Shown here: piece after piece, positions 50,970 to 58,968 of the stretch
Position numbering within the stretch: the first letter of the stretch is position 1
How the letters are laid out: the number at the start of each line of letters is the position of its first letter
Source: Nocardiopsis metallicus
GTDB taxonomy: Bacteria > Actinomycetota > Actinomycetes > Streptosporangiales > Streptosporangiaceae
NCBI RefSeq assembly: GCF_014201115.1
Contig: NZ_JACHDO010000001.1
Span: 7,502,001-7,566,000, forward strand
DNA length: 64,000 bases
Direction: 5' to 3'
Made by a program: the position numbers and the translations under genes
Notes under the pieces: generated by a model
The model's database searches: none
Told to the model about the DNA's origin: nothing
What the model saw: the letters and a program-made list of their open reading frames with translations, nothing else

Positions 50970-51860
50970 GTCGTGGATTCCTCCGGTCTTCGACCTGATG
51001 GCGGCTCTTTCGGACGGTCGGAGCGGATGGTGTCTGGCGAGGGTGGAGCCGGCGGGAGGCTCCGCTCTCACTGGAAACATGCTCGCCGGGGAATTTGGGC
51101 AAACGCCGCTCGGAGGGCGATTCTCGACCATCGCGCGGATCGCCTTGTGGGTGGCGTTTTCGCAGTTCAAAGGATGCTTTACGGAAGGGTGTTCGATAGT
51201 CTCGCGAAGATTTTCGACGGCATTCGGGGCGGGGGATCCTGACCTGCGGTTCTTCGCTCGCCGTGTGTGTCCATAATGTGGGTTATGGTGCTGTCCGAAA
51301 CTCGCGTCTCGGGCTGGCGCCGTCCTGTTTCTCCTGAGGGAGTTGGGAGAGGGGAGGGTGTCCTGGCCTACGGGTTGGGGGTGGCCGAAACCCGAGGGCG
51401 GGGCTGAGGTGGTAGGGGCCCGAAAACATGAGGGACCCTGGGGTTACCTTCGCAGTCTGGCCGGTTCCGGACACGCTCTGTGCAGGAAGGTGTGCGGTGC
51501 GACATGGTGTAGCCACCCGGGGAGGTACGACGCGTGGTTCAGGACTCTGCCGGGGTCCGTCCTACCCCGGCAGAGTCCTCAACCACGTCCTCAACAACCC
51601 TAGAGAAGCGGTACCCAGTCCCCGTCCCCTCCAAAGCGGGGACGCCCGGGCAAACCGCGGCGACCCCGAAAGGGGCGCGCGTGGTGTGAACCCAGGGGCC
51701 CCTGAGGCTCGGAACGCATCTTCCACGGCGGGTACGACAGACGGGCTCCCCTCAACGACCTCCCTCCGCCGCCCGCGCCGCGAACTCGGGAATCCCCGAA
51801 CCGGCCCCATGCCCTAACGTTGGTGGTGACCGAATCAGGCGGAAGGAGCGGGACGAGCAC
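50970..51860. other. 890-bp gene-free region
   Basis: No frame on either strand carries the codon bias of neighbouring genes. The left part (about 51090-51290) is locally less GC-rich and holds TATGGT/CATAAT-like boxes near 51273-51288. The middle holds the long inverted repeat at 51534-51586. Around 51500-51560 a short RNA could be transcribed toward that repeat, but I recognise no known RNA family. Confidence 0.5.
51534..51586. repeat. Long inverted repeat in the gene-free region
   Basis: GTGGTT (51534-51539) and a 15-bp arm (51541-51555) pair with 51565-51579 and AACCAC (51581-51586), with one C-C mismatch; nine-base loop. Twenty-one pairs in all. It may be a terminator for an unannotated transcript or part of a structured RNA. 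Confidence 0.75.
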
Positions 51861-52511
51861 GTGGCCCCCGACGACATGAACCACATGCGCATCTCGGACA
51901 CCGAGCGCGACCAGGTAGCCGAGATCCTCCGCGAGGCCGCGGGTGAGGGCCGACTGGACCTCGACGAACTCGACGAGCGCCTCAGCGCGGTCTACGCCGC
52001 CAAGACCTACGCCGACCTGCGGCCCGTCGTGTCCGACCTGCCCGCCGGGGCGGCCGGGTTCGGCGGTCCCGCACCCACCGGGGCAGCCCCGACCGGCGGC
52101 GGCCAGGGACTCTCGCCCACGGGCCGCCAACCCCTCGTGGGCGGCCAGCCCCTGGTCCTCAAGGGCCAGGGCCACCCCGTCGTGCGCAAGGGCGAGTGGA
52201 CGGTGCCCCACCGGGTCGAGGTCGACGCCCGTTTCAACAGCACCAAACTCGACTTCCGCGAGGCCCGCCTCACCACCCCCGTCATCGAGGTGTGGCTGGA
52301 CGCCTCCTGGGGGTCGGCGGACCTGGTCCTGCCCGAGGGAGCCACCGCCGAGATCGACGTGGACGCCTCGTGGTTCGGCAGCATCCGCTCGGACATCGAC
52401 TCCATCCCGCGCCACGGCACCCCGCACTTCGTCATCACCGGCAAGAGCCAGGGCGGCGCGCTCAAGGTCCGGTACAAGAGGTCCGGCGGCTGGAGCGACC
52501 TCTTCAGTTAG
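51861..52511 (+). CDS. DUF1707 domain protein
   Basis: Protein of 216 aa. An N-terminal DUF1707 (SHOCT-like) helix pair reads MRISDTERDQVAEILREAAG and LDLDELDERLSAVYAAKTYADL; a Gly/Pro-rich linker covers residues 65-95; and a C-terminal beta-helix-like domain (VDARFNSTKLDFREA, VWLDASWGSADLVLPEGATAEI) resembles the LiaF/cell-wall-stress family. Cytoplasmic by sequence. GTG 51861 follows AAGGAG at some distance; ATG 51876 or 51885 are possible starts. Function unknown. Confidence 0.85.
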   Translation: MAPDDMNHMRISDTERDQVAEILREAAGEGRLDLDELDERLSAVYAAKTYADLRPVVSDLPAGAAGFGGPAPTGAAPTGGGQGLSPTGRQPLVGGQPLVLKGQGHPVVRKGEWTVPHRVEVDARFNSTKLDFREARLTTPVIEVWLDASWGSADLVLPEGATAEIDVDASWFGSIRSDIDSIPRHGTPHFVITGKSQGGALKVRYKRSGGWSDLFS

Positions 52512-52643
52512 GACGGCACAGTTGGTGAGGGCGGCACAGCGGCTGACCGAGGCCCGTGAGCAGAACCGCGTGCTCCCACCGTGCGCCATGATGGTGTGGC
52601 CGCGCGGCAGGGGCCGCGCGCCGAACGGGGAGGACACTCGGCT

Positions 52644-53264
52644 GTGGGTATCTGGATCGCGGCGGCCGGAGCAGGCGTGCTCGCCCTCGGACTGTCGCCC
52701 TTCGCCTGGACCTACCTGGCCAGCGGTGGCCGGCGCGGGAGCGTGGACACCGTGCCCCACCGGCCCGTCGCCGTGGTGCTCGGCGCCGCCGCCTGGGCCG
52801 ACGGCCCCTCCCCGCTGCTCGCCCGCCGCCTCGACCTGGCCGTGCGGCTGGTGGAGACCGGAAAGGTCGACCGCGTCCTGGTCTCCGGGGACAACCGGGA
52901 GGTCTCCCGCCGCGAGACCGACACCATGACCGACTACCTGGTGGCCCGGGGCGTGCCCGCGGACCGGGTGACGGCGGACCCGTTCGGCTACCGCACCTGG
53001 GACACCTGCGTGCGAGTCAGGCGGCTCTACGGGGTGGACGCGGCGACCATGGTCACGCAGTCCTTCCACCTTCCCCGTACCGTCTCCCTGGCCCGGGCCG
53101 CCGGGATCGACGCCGTGGGCGTGGGCGACCCCAGCCTCGGCGCCCGCCGCCGCTCCACCCTCGTCGGTTACGCCCGGGAGGTCGGCGCGGCCGCCAAGGC
53201 CCTGAAGGACGCCGTCCTGCGCCCCGCTCCCGCCCGTGGCGAGCTCACCGACAAGGACGGCTGA
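52644..53264 (+). CDS. SanA/YdcF-like DUF218 protein, copy 1
   Basis: Protein of 206 aa with an N-terminal membrane anchor (GIWIAAAGAGVLALGLSPFAW) and an extracytoplasmic DUF218 domain: VAVVLGAAAW, LVSGDNREVSRRETDTM, DPFGYRTWDTCVRVRRLYG, MVTQSFHLPRTVSLARAAGID. SanA relatives affect envelope barrier function and vancomycin sensitivity in E. coli; the mechanism is unclear. GTG 52644 follows GGGGAGG. A paralogue is at 55008 on the other strand, with one unrelated gene between. Confidence 0.88.
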   Translation: MGIWIAAAGAGVLALGLSPFAWTYLASGGRRGSVDTVPHRPVAVVLGAAAWADGPSPLLARRLDLAVRLVETGKVDRVLVSGDNREVSRRETDTMTDYLVARGVPADRVTADPFGYRTWDTCVRVRRLYGVDAATMVTQSFHLPRTVSLARAAGIDAVGVGDPSLGARRRSTLVGYAREVGAAAKALKDAVLRPAPARGELTDKDG

Positions 53265-53386
53265 GGGCTCCTGAAGCCCTCCCGAAGGGCTACCGGAACA
53301 CGGCGGAGAGTTCGCGCGGGGCCGGTGAGAAGCACGACCTCGCCGCGCGATTCGCGCAGAACCCCTGAGCCGGGATAATCGGGCCT

Positions 53387-54844
53387 ATGAACGCGACCAC
53401 GGGAAACGAAGAAAACGACAACACGGAGAACGTGGAGAGCGCGGAGGCGGTGGACTGGGCCGCGCTGGCCCCCGACGGCGGCGAGCGCATCCCCGAGCTG
53501 CTCGCGCAGGTCGCCGCCAGTGACAGCGCCCTGTCCGACCTCCACGACATCATCCACTTCCCCGCCCCCGGTCACCGGGCCGCCCCCGAGGCCGTGGACC
53601 GCCTGGTCGACATCGCGATCGCCGAGGAGACCCCGCCCACCGACCGCTGGCGCCCGCTGAGCCTCCTCCTCGAGCTGGTCAGCGCGCACGCCGAGGACCG
53701 CTTCCCGCAAGCCCGGGACCTCGGCCAGTGGCGCGACGAGGTGGCCTGGGCCGTCTCCAACGACGCGGACAAGGTCCGGGCGCAGTACCGCACCTGGATG
53801 GAGGAGGCCCCCGACGAGCAGCACTTCCACCGAATGCGCAACCGGCTCGCCGTGCTGGAGGCCGACGACGGCGCCGAGCTCCTGCAGGCCGAACTGGACA
53901 CCTACGAGGCCGTCCTGGCCCGGGTCCCGGACCTGGTCACCCTGCTCAAGGGCGGCGCCAACCGGGGCGGCCTGGACCGTGCCGGGGAGTGGGTCAGCTA
54001 CCTGCTGGGCTTCCTGTCCGGCGAGGCCGAGCGCATCTCCTCCGAGATCACCGGTGCCTCGCAGATGCTGCTCGCCAAGGACCTGCGCCCCACGCCCAAG
54101 GCCCCGACCTCGATGCGCGAGATGATGACCCAGGGCCTGGACAGCGGTGAACCGCTGCCCGCGGAGCTGTTCGCCCTCGGCCTGGTCGCCGACCCCGCGG
54201 ACATCGACACCACCGTCGGCCTGACCCATCAGATGGCCAGCGGTAACCTCTACAACTCCTTCGCCGCCTCGGTGGCGCTGGTCCTGATCCACGGCGAGAA
54301 CACCCCGCGCGAGGGGCTGCGCCGGATCGGCCGCGGCGGCGGGACCTCGGTGGGCTACGAGGGTCTGTTCAACGAGTCGTGGCCGCACTGCGGCAACCGC
54401 TCCCCGCAGGTCCTGGGCTTCCTGGCGCTGGGCCGCGCCGGGGACCGCGCCCGCCGACTGCGCCTGGACATCCTGCCCGGTCTGATCAAGGGCGAGGACG
54501 AGTCGCGCGCCCTGGTCACCGGTGCGGCCCTGGAGATCGTCCTGGGCCCCCGCTCCAAGGGCTACACGGCCGAGGAGCACGCCCAGGCCGAGTACGAGGA
54601 GGAGACGCTGAAGGTCCTGTGGACCATCGCCGAACTCCCGGCCTCGGCGTGGGAGGACGAGGAGTTCACCGCGACCCTGCGCGCCTGGGCGCTGCCGGAC
54701 GACATGGAGGAGTTCTGCGCCCTGGTCGGCGTGGAGTCCGAGCCGGAGGCCGAGGAGGCCCCCGAGGCCGCCGAATCCGCCGCCCCGCAGCAGTCGCAGG
54801 CGCCCACCAGCCTGTTCGGCCGCCTCTTCGGCGGGGGCCGCTGA
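53387..54844 (+). CDS. Unrecognised helical protein
   Basis: Protein of 485 aa that I do not recognise. It is acidic, without signal peptide or membrane helix, and mostly helix-forming, with repeated leucine/alanine-rich segments suggestive of HEAT-like repeats (LVDIAIAEETPPTDRWRPLS, LLLELVSAHAEDRFPQA). A positively charged central stretch (about 205-245) is followed by an acidic Glu/Ala-rich tail ending in SLFGRLFGGGR. Codon bias is strong, so coding is certain. It lies between two SanA-like genes; no conserved catalytic motif is visible. Confidence 0.8.
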   Translation: MNATTGNEENDNTENVESAEAVDWAALAPDGGERIPELLAQVAASDSALSDLHDIIHFPAPGHRAAPEAVDRLVDIAIAEETPPTDRWRPLSLLLELVSAHAEDRFPQARDLGQWRDEVAWAVSNDADKVRAQYRTWMEEAPDEQHFHRMRNRLAVLEADDGAELLQAELDTYEAVLARVPDLVTLLKGGANRGGLDRAGEWVSYLLGFLSGEAERISSEITGASQMLLAKDLRPTPKAPTSMREMMTQGLDSGEPLPAELFALGLVADPADIDTTVGLTHQMASGNLYNSFAASVALVLIHGENTPREGLRRIGRGGGTSVGYEGLFNESWPHCGNRSPQVLGFLALGRAGDRARRLRLDILPGLIKGEDESRALVTGAALEIVLGPRSKGYTAEEHAQAEYEEETLKVLWTIAELPASAWEDEEFTATLRAWALPDDMEEFCALVGVESEPEAEEAPEAAESAAPQQSQAPTSLFGRLFGGGR

Positions 54845-54955
54845 CCCGTCCGCACCCGCACCCGGCCCAGTCCTTGGCGGGCGCGGGCGCGGGTGCGTTT
54901 CCAGCGATGACCTTGCTACCAGGAGCGCAGTACCACCGAAACCCGAGGCGCCGAA

Positions 54956-54973
54956 CTTGCTACCGGTAGCAAG
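54956..54973. repeat. Perfect 18-bp palindrome between convergent genes
   Basis: CTTGCTACCGGTAGCAAG, with an additional half-site CTTGCTACC at 54912-54920. It has the look of a regulator binding site, yet sits where two genes converge. Confidence 0.7.
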
Positions 54974-55007
54974 ATCTACTGGTTCACCATGGTGGGTGTC
55001 GGGAGGG

Positions 55008-55757
55008 TCAGCGGCCTTCCTCTCCGGCGTGCGCGGCCAGGGCGTCGTCCACGCCGGTCTCGTAGTCGCCCAGGAACCTGGGGTCGGGCTGGAACACCAC
55101 GGTGCCCAGCGCCCGAACCGACGCCGGGACCTCGCGGGCCCACCCGTAGACGGTGGCGAAGGCGCGTTCGCCCATGCTGGAACCGCCCACCCCGACCGTG
55201 TCGATCCCCGCCGCCCGGCACAGCCGCACCGCGCGCGGCAGGTGGAACTCCTGGGTGAGGACCGTGGCCTCCTCCACCCCGAACACCTCTCTGGCGCGGG
55301 CGCACGAGTCCCACGTGGAGAACCCGGCGTGGTCACCGACCACCCGGTCCTGCGGGATACCCGCGTCCACCAGGTAGTCGCGCATGGTGTCGGTCTCGTT
55401 GTAGTGCTCGACCCCGTTGTCCCCGGTGACCAGCACCGCCTGGACGCTTCCGGCCTCATACAGCTCCACCGCCAGGTCCAGGCGCTGGGCCAGCAGATAG
55501 CTGGGCAGGCCGTCCGGGCGCACCCCCGCCCCCAGGACGATCGCCACCGGCCGGTCGGGCACCGTCTCGGCGGTGTGGCGCTGGTCGCCGGTGGAGGCCA
55601 GCATCCACACGAACGGCACACACGCCAGGATCAGGGCGGACACGGCCAGCAGGGCCAACAGACGGCGCCGTCGCGGCAGCGCCCCGGGGCTGTTCTCGGC
55701 GGCGCCGTTCTCGGGCGCGGTGTCACCGTCGGGCTTGTGGGATTCAGAGGTCGTCAC
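55008..55757 (-). CDS. SanA/YdcF-like DUF218 protein, copy 2
   Basis: Protein of 249 aa with a cytoplasmic N-terminus, one membrane anchor (RLLALLAVSALILACVPFVW) and the DUF218 domain: VAIVLGAGVRPDG, LVTGDNGVEHYNETDTMRDY, DHAGFSTWDSCARAREVFG, LTQEFHLPRAVRLCRAAGID. Motif for motif it matches copy 1 at 52644 but keeps the more canonical D-H-A-G-x-S/T-T pattern. The GTG start has no clear SD. It lies downstream of the amine-oxidase gene on the same strand. Confidence 0.9.
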   Translation of the reverse strand: MTTSESHKPDGDTAPENGAAENSPGALPRRRRLLALLAVSALILACVPFVWMLASTGDQRHTAETVPDRPVAIVLGAGVRPDGLPSYLLAQRLDLAVELYEAGSVQAVLVTGDNGVEHYNETDTMRDYLVDAGIPQDRVVGDHAGFSTWDSCARAREVFGVEEATVLTQEFHLPRAVRLCRAAGIDTVGVGGSSMGERAFATVYGWAREVPASVRALGTVVFQPDPRFLGDYETGVDDALAAHAGEEGR

Positions 55758-55821
55758 ATCAGGGGAGACGACCGGAAACCGGCCGGAGTTCCGAGCAATG
55801 CCCGGAACCGGTGCCCGGAAC

Positions 55822-57042
55822 TCACGCGTGCATACGGCGGAGCGCGGACATCGCGCTGTCCACGGTCTGCTCGTCGGTCAGCCCCGCGACCCGGTGGGCC
55901 TGGTCCCCGCCGTTGAAACCGAGCAGCACCGGCCGGCCGAACGCCTTGTACCCGTTGACCCAGTAGGACCACAGACCCGGGTCCTCGGGGTCCGACCACT
56001 CGATGACGTCGGCGCCGGCCGCCCAGAACACCTCGGGGAACCAGAGCCAGAGCTTGTCGAGCAGGCCCGCGCCGAGGGTGTCGACGGCAGCCCGCTTCTC
56101 CTCGGGCAGCTCGGGGGTGAAGGTCACCGACCCGGACTTGAGCACTCCCAGCGGCAGCGTGACCACGCAGTGGTCGCCGTGGACCTCCTCCCCGTCCCGC
56201 AGCCGGACCGCGGTCCCCGCGGCGTCGTACCCGACCCCGGTCACGACCGCGCCGGTGCGCACGGGCAGACCGTCGCGGACCTGTTCCACCAGCCGGTCGT
56301 AGCCGTCGGGCAGTAGCAGGTCGCCGCCGCGTCCGCCCACGCCCTCCTCGTCGGCGGTGATGGACAGCTGGTGCGGCTCGGCCCCGTACTCCTGCGCGTA
56401 GACCATGTTGGCCGCCGAGCGCAGCGCGGGCGAGGGGGCCGGCGGCAGCACCGACGAGATGGGAGCGGTGTCGGCGTCGGGCCGGTCGTCCATGTCCTTG
56501 GTGAGCCGTCCCAGCTCACGCAGCGCCGCCCGGTCCCGCCCGGCGGCGTTGTCGTAGTCGAACGGCAGCGCCCGGCCGCCGGAGCGCCGCAGCACCTTGG
56601 TCATCTTGTTGCCCTTGTGCCCGTGGATCCAGGAGGCGCCCAGCTCAGCCGGCATACCGTCCACCCACGTGGTCCAGGCCCGGCCGCCGACCCGCTCCCG
56701 CGCCTCCAGCACGGTCACGCGCAGCCCCGCCTTCACGAGCTTGCGGGCACAGGCCAGCCCCGCGAACCCCGCCCCCACCACGGTGACGCTCTGCCCCTCC
56801 CGGGCGGTCTCCAGGATCTCCCGGGCGGCCCGGCGCCCGCTCAACAGGGCTCCGGTGGTGGTGGCGGGCGCCTGGGCCGAGGTCGCCTCCCCGGCGAAGT
56901 GCACCCGCCCGCCCACCGACTCGGCAAGGTGCGCGCGCACGCGGGCTCCGAGCGGGTTCGGCGGCAGGTACGAGTACGAACTGAGGGCGAAGGGATCCCG
57001 CGACCACGAGGTACGAAGAAAACGGCTGGGCTGGGGGAGCAT
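55822..57042 (-). CDS. Flavin amine oxidase with circularly permuted domain order
   Basis: FAD-dependent amine oxidase of 406 aa. In ordinary members the FAD-binding motif is near residue 10 and the FAGEAT segment near the C-terminus. Here the order is reversed: residues 1-82 carry the normally C-terminal RTSWSRDPFALSSYSYLPPN and HFAGEATSAQAPATTTGALL, and the dinucleotide motif VTVVGAGFAGLACARKL follows at 86-102 with VLEARERVGGRAWT. The protein ends at SALRRMHA, where the canonical sequence would run on into the present N-terminus. All expected parts are present once, so it is probably active. ATG 57042 has AAAGG upstream; TTG 57078 is an in-frame alternative. Confidence 0.88.
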   Translation of the reverse strand: MLPQPSRFLRTSWSRDPFALSSYSYLPPNPLGARVRAHLAESVGGRVHFAGEATSAQAPATTTGALLSGRRAAREILETAREGQSVTVVGAGFAGLACARKLVKAGLRVTVLEARERVGGRAWTTWVDGMPAELGASWIHGHKGNKMTKVLRRSGGRALPFDYDNAAGRDRAALRELGRLTKDMDDRPDADTAPISSVLPPAPSPALRSAANMVYAQEYGAEPHQLSITADEEGVGGRGGDLLLPDGYDRLVEQVRDGLPVRTGAVVTGVGYDAAGTAVRLRDGEEVHGDHCVVTLPLGVLKSGSVTFTPELPEEKRAAVDTLGAGLLDKLWLWFPEVFWAAGADVIEWSDPEDPGLWSYWVNGYKAFGRPVLLGFNGGDQAHRVAGLTDEQTVDSAMSALRRMHA

Positions 57043-57093
57043 ACGCGCGAAAACCTTTCTTCCGGTGCGGCTGTCCAAGGTTAGAGTCTGCGC

Positions 57094-58713
57094 ATGCCTG
57101 CACAGTCACACACTCCCGCACAGCCGCACAGCTCCGCGCAGTCTCAAGGTTCTGCACGGGCACACAATGACGAACTCTCCCCGCGGCTGCGCGCGATCGC
57201 CGACCTCATGCCCGGCGGCATGCGAGAAGGCGCCGGGATGCACGAGTACGACGGCCGGGCCGCCGACCTCTCCCCGAAGGGGGTGAGCGCCGCCCTGGCG
57301 AAGCTGGGCGGCCGACCCCTGGCCGATCCCCACGACGAGGCCCACCTCTCCGCCTTCGAGAACGCCCTCCGCTACGAGCTGGGCGAACTCCAGTGGCACC
57401 GCGCCAACCCGCTCTACCACGCCGGTGAGATGGACCTGTCCGGCTACGACCGCGAGTACGCTTCCGAAGCCGAGCGAGACGCCGCCCGCACCGCACACCT
57501 GCGGCTCTGGCCGGGTCTGGCCGACAACGCGATCGCCGCGCTGGACCGCCTCCCGGCGCCCATCGCGCAGTCCCTCCTGGGCGCGGTCCGAGGGCTGGCC
57601 GAAGGCATCCCGGACAGCGTCCCCGAGGACGTGCGCCGCGAGGCCCTGGCCGCCCACGCACGGCTGCTGTCCCACGTCGAACACGCCGCCGAACACGGCC
57701 CGGACAGCGCCGCGCTGGGCACTGAGGCGCTGAGCCGTCTGATGGGTACCGGCGAGGCCATGGAGGTGGACCTCGACGCCCTGGCCGCACGCGCCGACGC
57801 CGAACGCGACCGCTTGCGCGCCAAGCTCGCCGAGGCCACCGAGCGGCTGGCTCCGGGGCGTGACCCGATGGAGTTCAGCCGCGAACTCACCCGACAGCAC
57901 CCCGACACCGACGGGGTCCTCGGCGCCGCCCGCACCTGGACGCGGATCGCCCTCGACTTCACCGAGGAACGCGGGCTGGCCCCCTACGGCGACGGCGAGT
58001 GCCGAGTGGACGTGCCCCCGCCCGCGCTGCGCTGGGCCACCGCGATGATGGCCTGGTCCGGGCCCTGGGAGCAGGACAACCCGTCCTTCTACTACATCAC
58101 CCCGCCCGACTCGGAGCTGTCCGAGGCGGAGGCCGCCGAGTGGCTGGAGCAGTTCAGCCACACGACCCTCCCGGCGGTCAGCGTCCACGAGGTCGCGCCC
58201 GGCCACTTCTCGCACGGGCGTGCCCTGCGCCGCGCCCCCAGTGAGGTCCGGCGGGCCCTGCACTCCATGACCTTCGCCGAGGGCTGGGCGCACTACGCCG
58301 AGGAGATGTGCCTGGAGGAGGGCTTCGGCGCGTACGCGGCCGAGCGGCTCGGAGACCCGGACTGGACCGCCGACCACTTCGAGATCGGCGTGTGGCTGGA
58401 GGCGCTCATCCGCGTCACCCGGCTGTCCGTGGCCATCGGCATGCACACCGGCACGATGACCGTGGAGGAGGCGGCGGCCCGCTTCAGCGAGGACACCCCG
58501 CTCCAGGGTCCGGCGGCCCTCTCCGAGGCCAGGCGTGCCACGTTCGACCCCACCTACGGCCGCTACACCTGGGGGAAGCTGGAGATCATGGCGCTACGCG
58601 AACGCGCCAGGGAGCAGTGGGGCAGTGAGTTCTCCCTGCCCCGCTTCCACCGCGCCCTCCTGGAGCTCGGCTCCCCGCCCCTGGGCCTGATCCCCGCCGC
58701 CCTGGACGCCTGA
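57094..58713 (+). CDS. DUF885 family metallopeptidase-like protein
   Basis: Protein of 539 aa in the DUF885 family. The zinc-type motif HEVAPGHFSH, followed 33 residues later by EGWAHYAEEM, gives the H-E-x3-H plus glutamate pattern of this presumed peptidase family. The first 24 residues are a Ser/Gln/Ala-rich extension, and a long helical region (about 170-290) precedes the catalytic half. ATG 57094 has no nearby SD; a TTAGAG box just upstream may give a near-leaderless mRNA. It is divergent from the permuted amine oxidase with only about 50 bp between starts. Confidence 0.88.
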   Translation: MPAQSHTPAQPHSSAQSQGSARAHNDELSPRLRAIADLMPGGMREGAGMHEYDGRAADLSPKGVSAALAKLGGRPLADPHDEAHLSAFENALRYELGELQWHRANPLYHAGEMDLSGYDREYASEAERDAARTAHLRLWPGLADNAIAALDRLPAPIAQSLLGAVRGLAEGIPDSVPEDVRREALAAHARLLSHVEHAAEHGPDSAALGTEALSRLMGTGEAMEVDLDALAARADAERDRLRAKLAEATERLAPGRDPMEFSRELTRQHPDTDGVLGAARTWTRIALDFTEERGLAPYGDGECRVDVPPPALRWATAMMAWSGPWEQDNPSFYYITPPDSELSEAEAAEWLEQFSHTTLPAVSVHEVAPGHFSHGRALRRAPSEVRRALHSMTFAEGWAHYAEEMCLEEGFGAYAAERLGDPDWTADHFEIGVWLEALIRVTRLSVAIGMHTGTMTVEEAAARFSEDTPLQGPAALSEARRATFDPTYGRYTWGKLEIMALRERAREQWGSEFSLPRFHRALLELGSPPLGLIPAALDA

Positions 58714-58893
58714 CCCCCGTCCGCGAAGCGACAGCCGCCCGCCCCGGAGAACGCCCGGGGCGGGGCTGGCCGCTGTCCACGGCCGGGCCGTCCACGACCC
58801 GGAGTGAAGCCGCTGGCGCGGGCGAGCCGTAACCGTGGTCCTCACTCCGGTACGGGGGAGCCACCGGTTCCGCCCGCGCAGTGCTGATCTCGA

Positions 58894-58957
58894 CCCCAGC
58901 CGCCCCCAACCCCAGCCGCCCCCAACCCCAGCCGCCCCCAACCCCAGCCGCCCTCAA
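58894..58957. repeat. Four tandem 16-bp repeats
   Basis: Unit CCCCAGCCGCCCCCAA repeated four times, the last with one substitution. It lies between the convergent DUF885 and murQ genes. Confidence 0.9.
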
Positions 58958-58968
58958 TCGCGCCTGCC

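Noticed and set aside
51343..51817. Two overlapping plus-strand open frames in the gene-free region
   Set aside because: Trp/Gly/Pro/Arg-rich translations, no normal codon bias or ribosome-binding site, and they run through the 21-pair inverted repeat.
57106..58446. Long minus-strand frame opposite the DUF885 gene
   Set aside because: Low-complexity Val/Gly/Arg translation without motifs; the plus strand has a complete metallopeptidase-like pattern.
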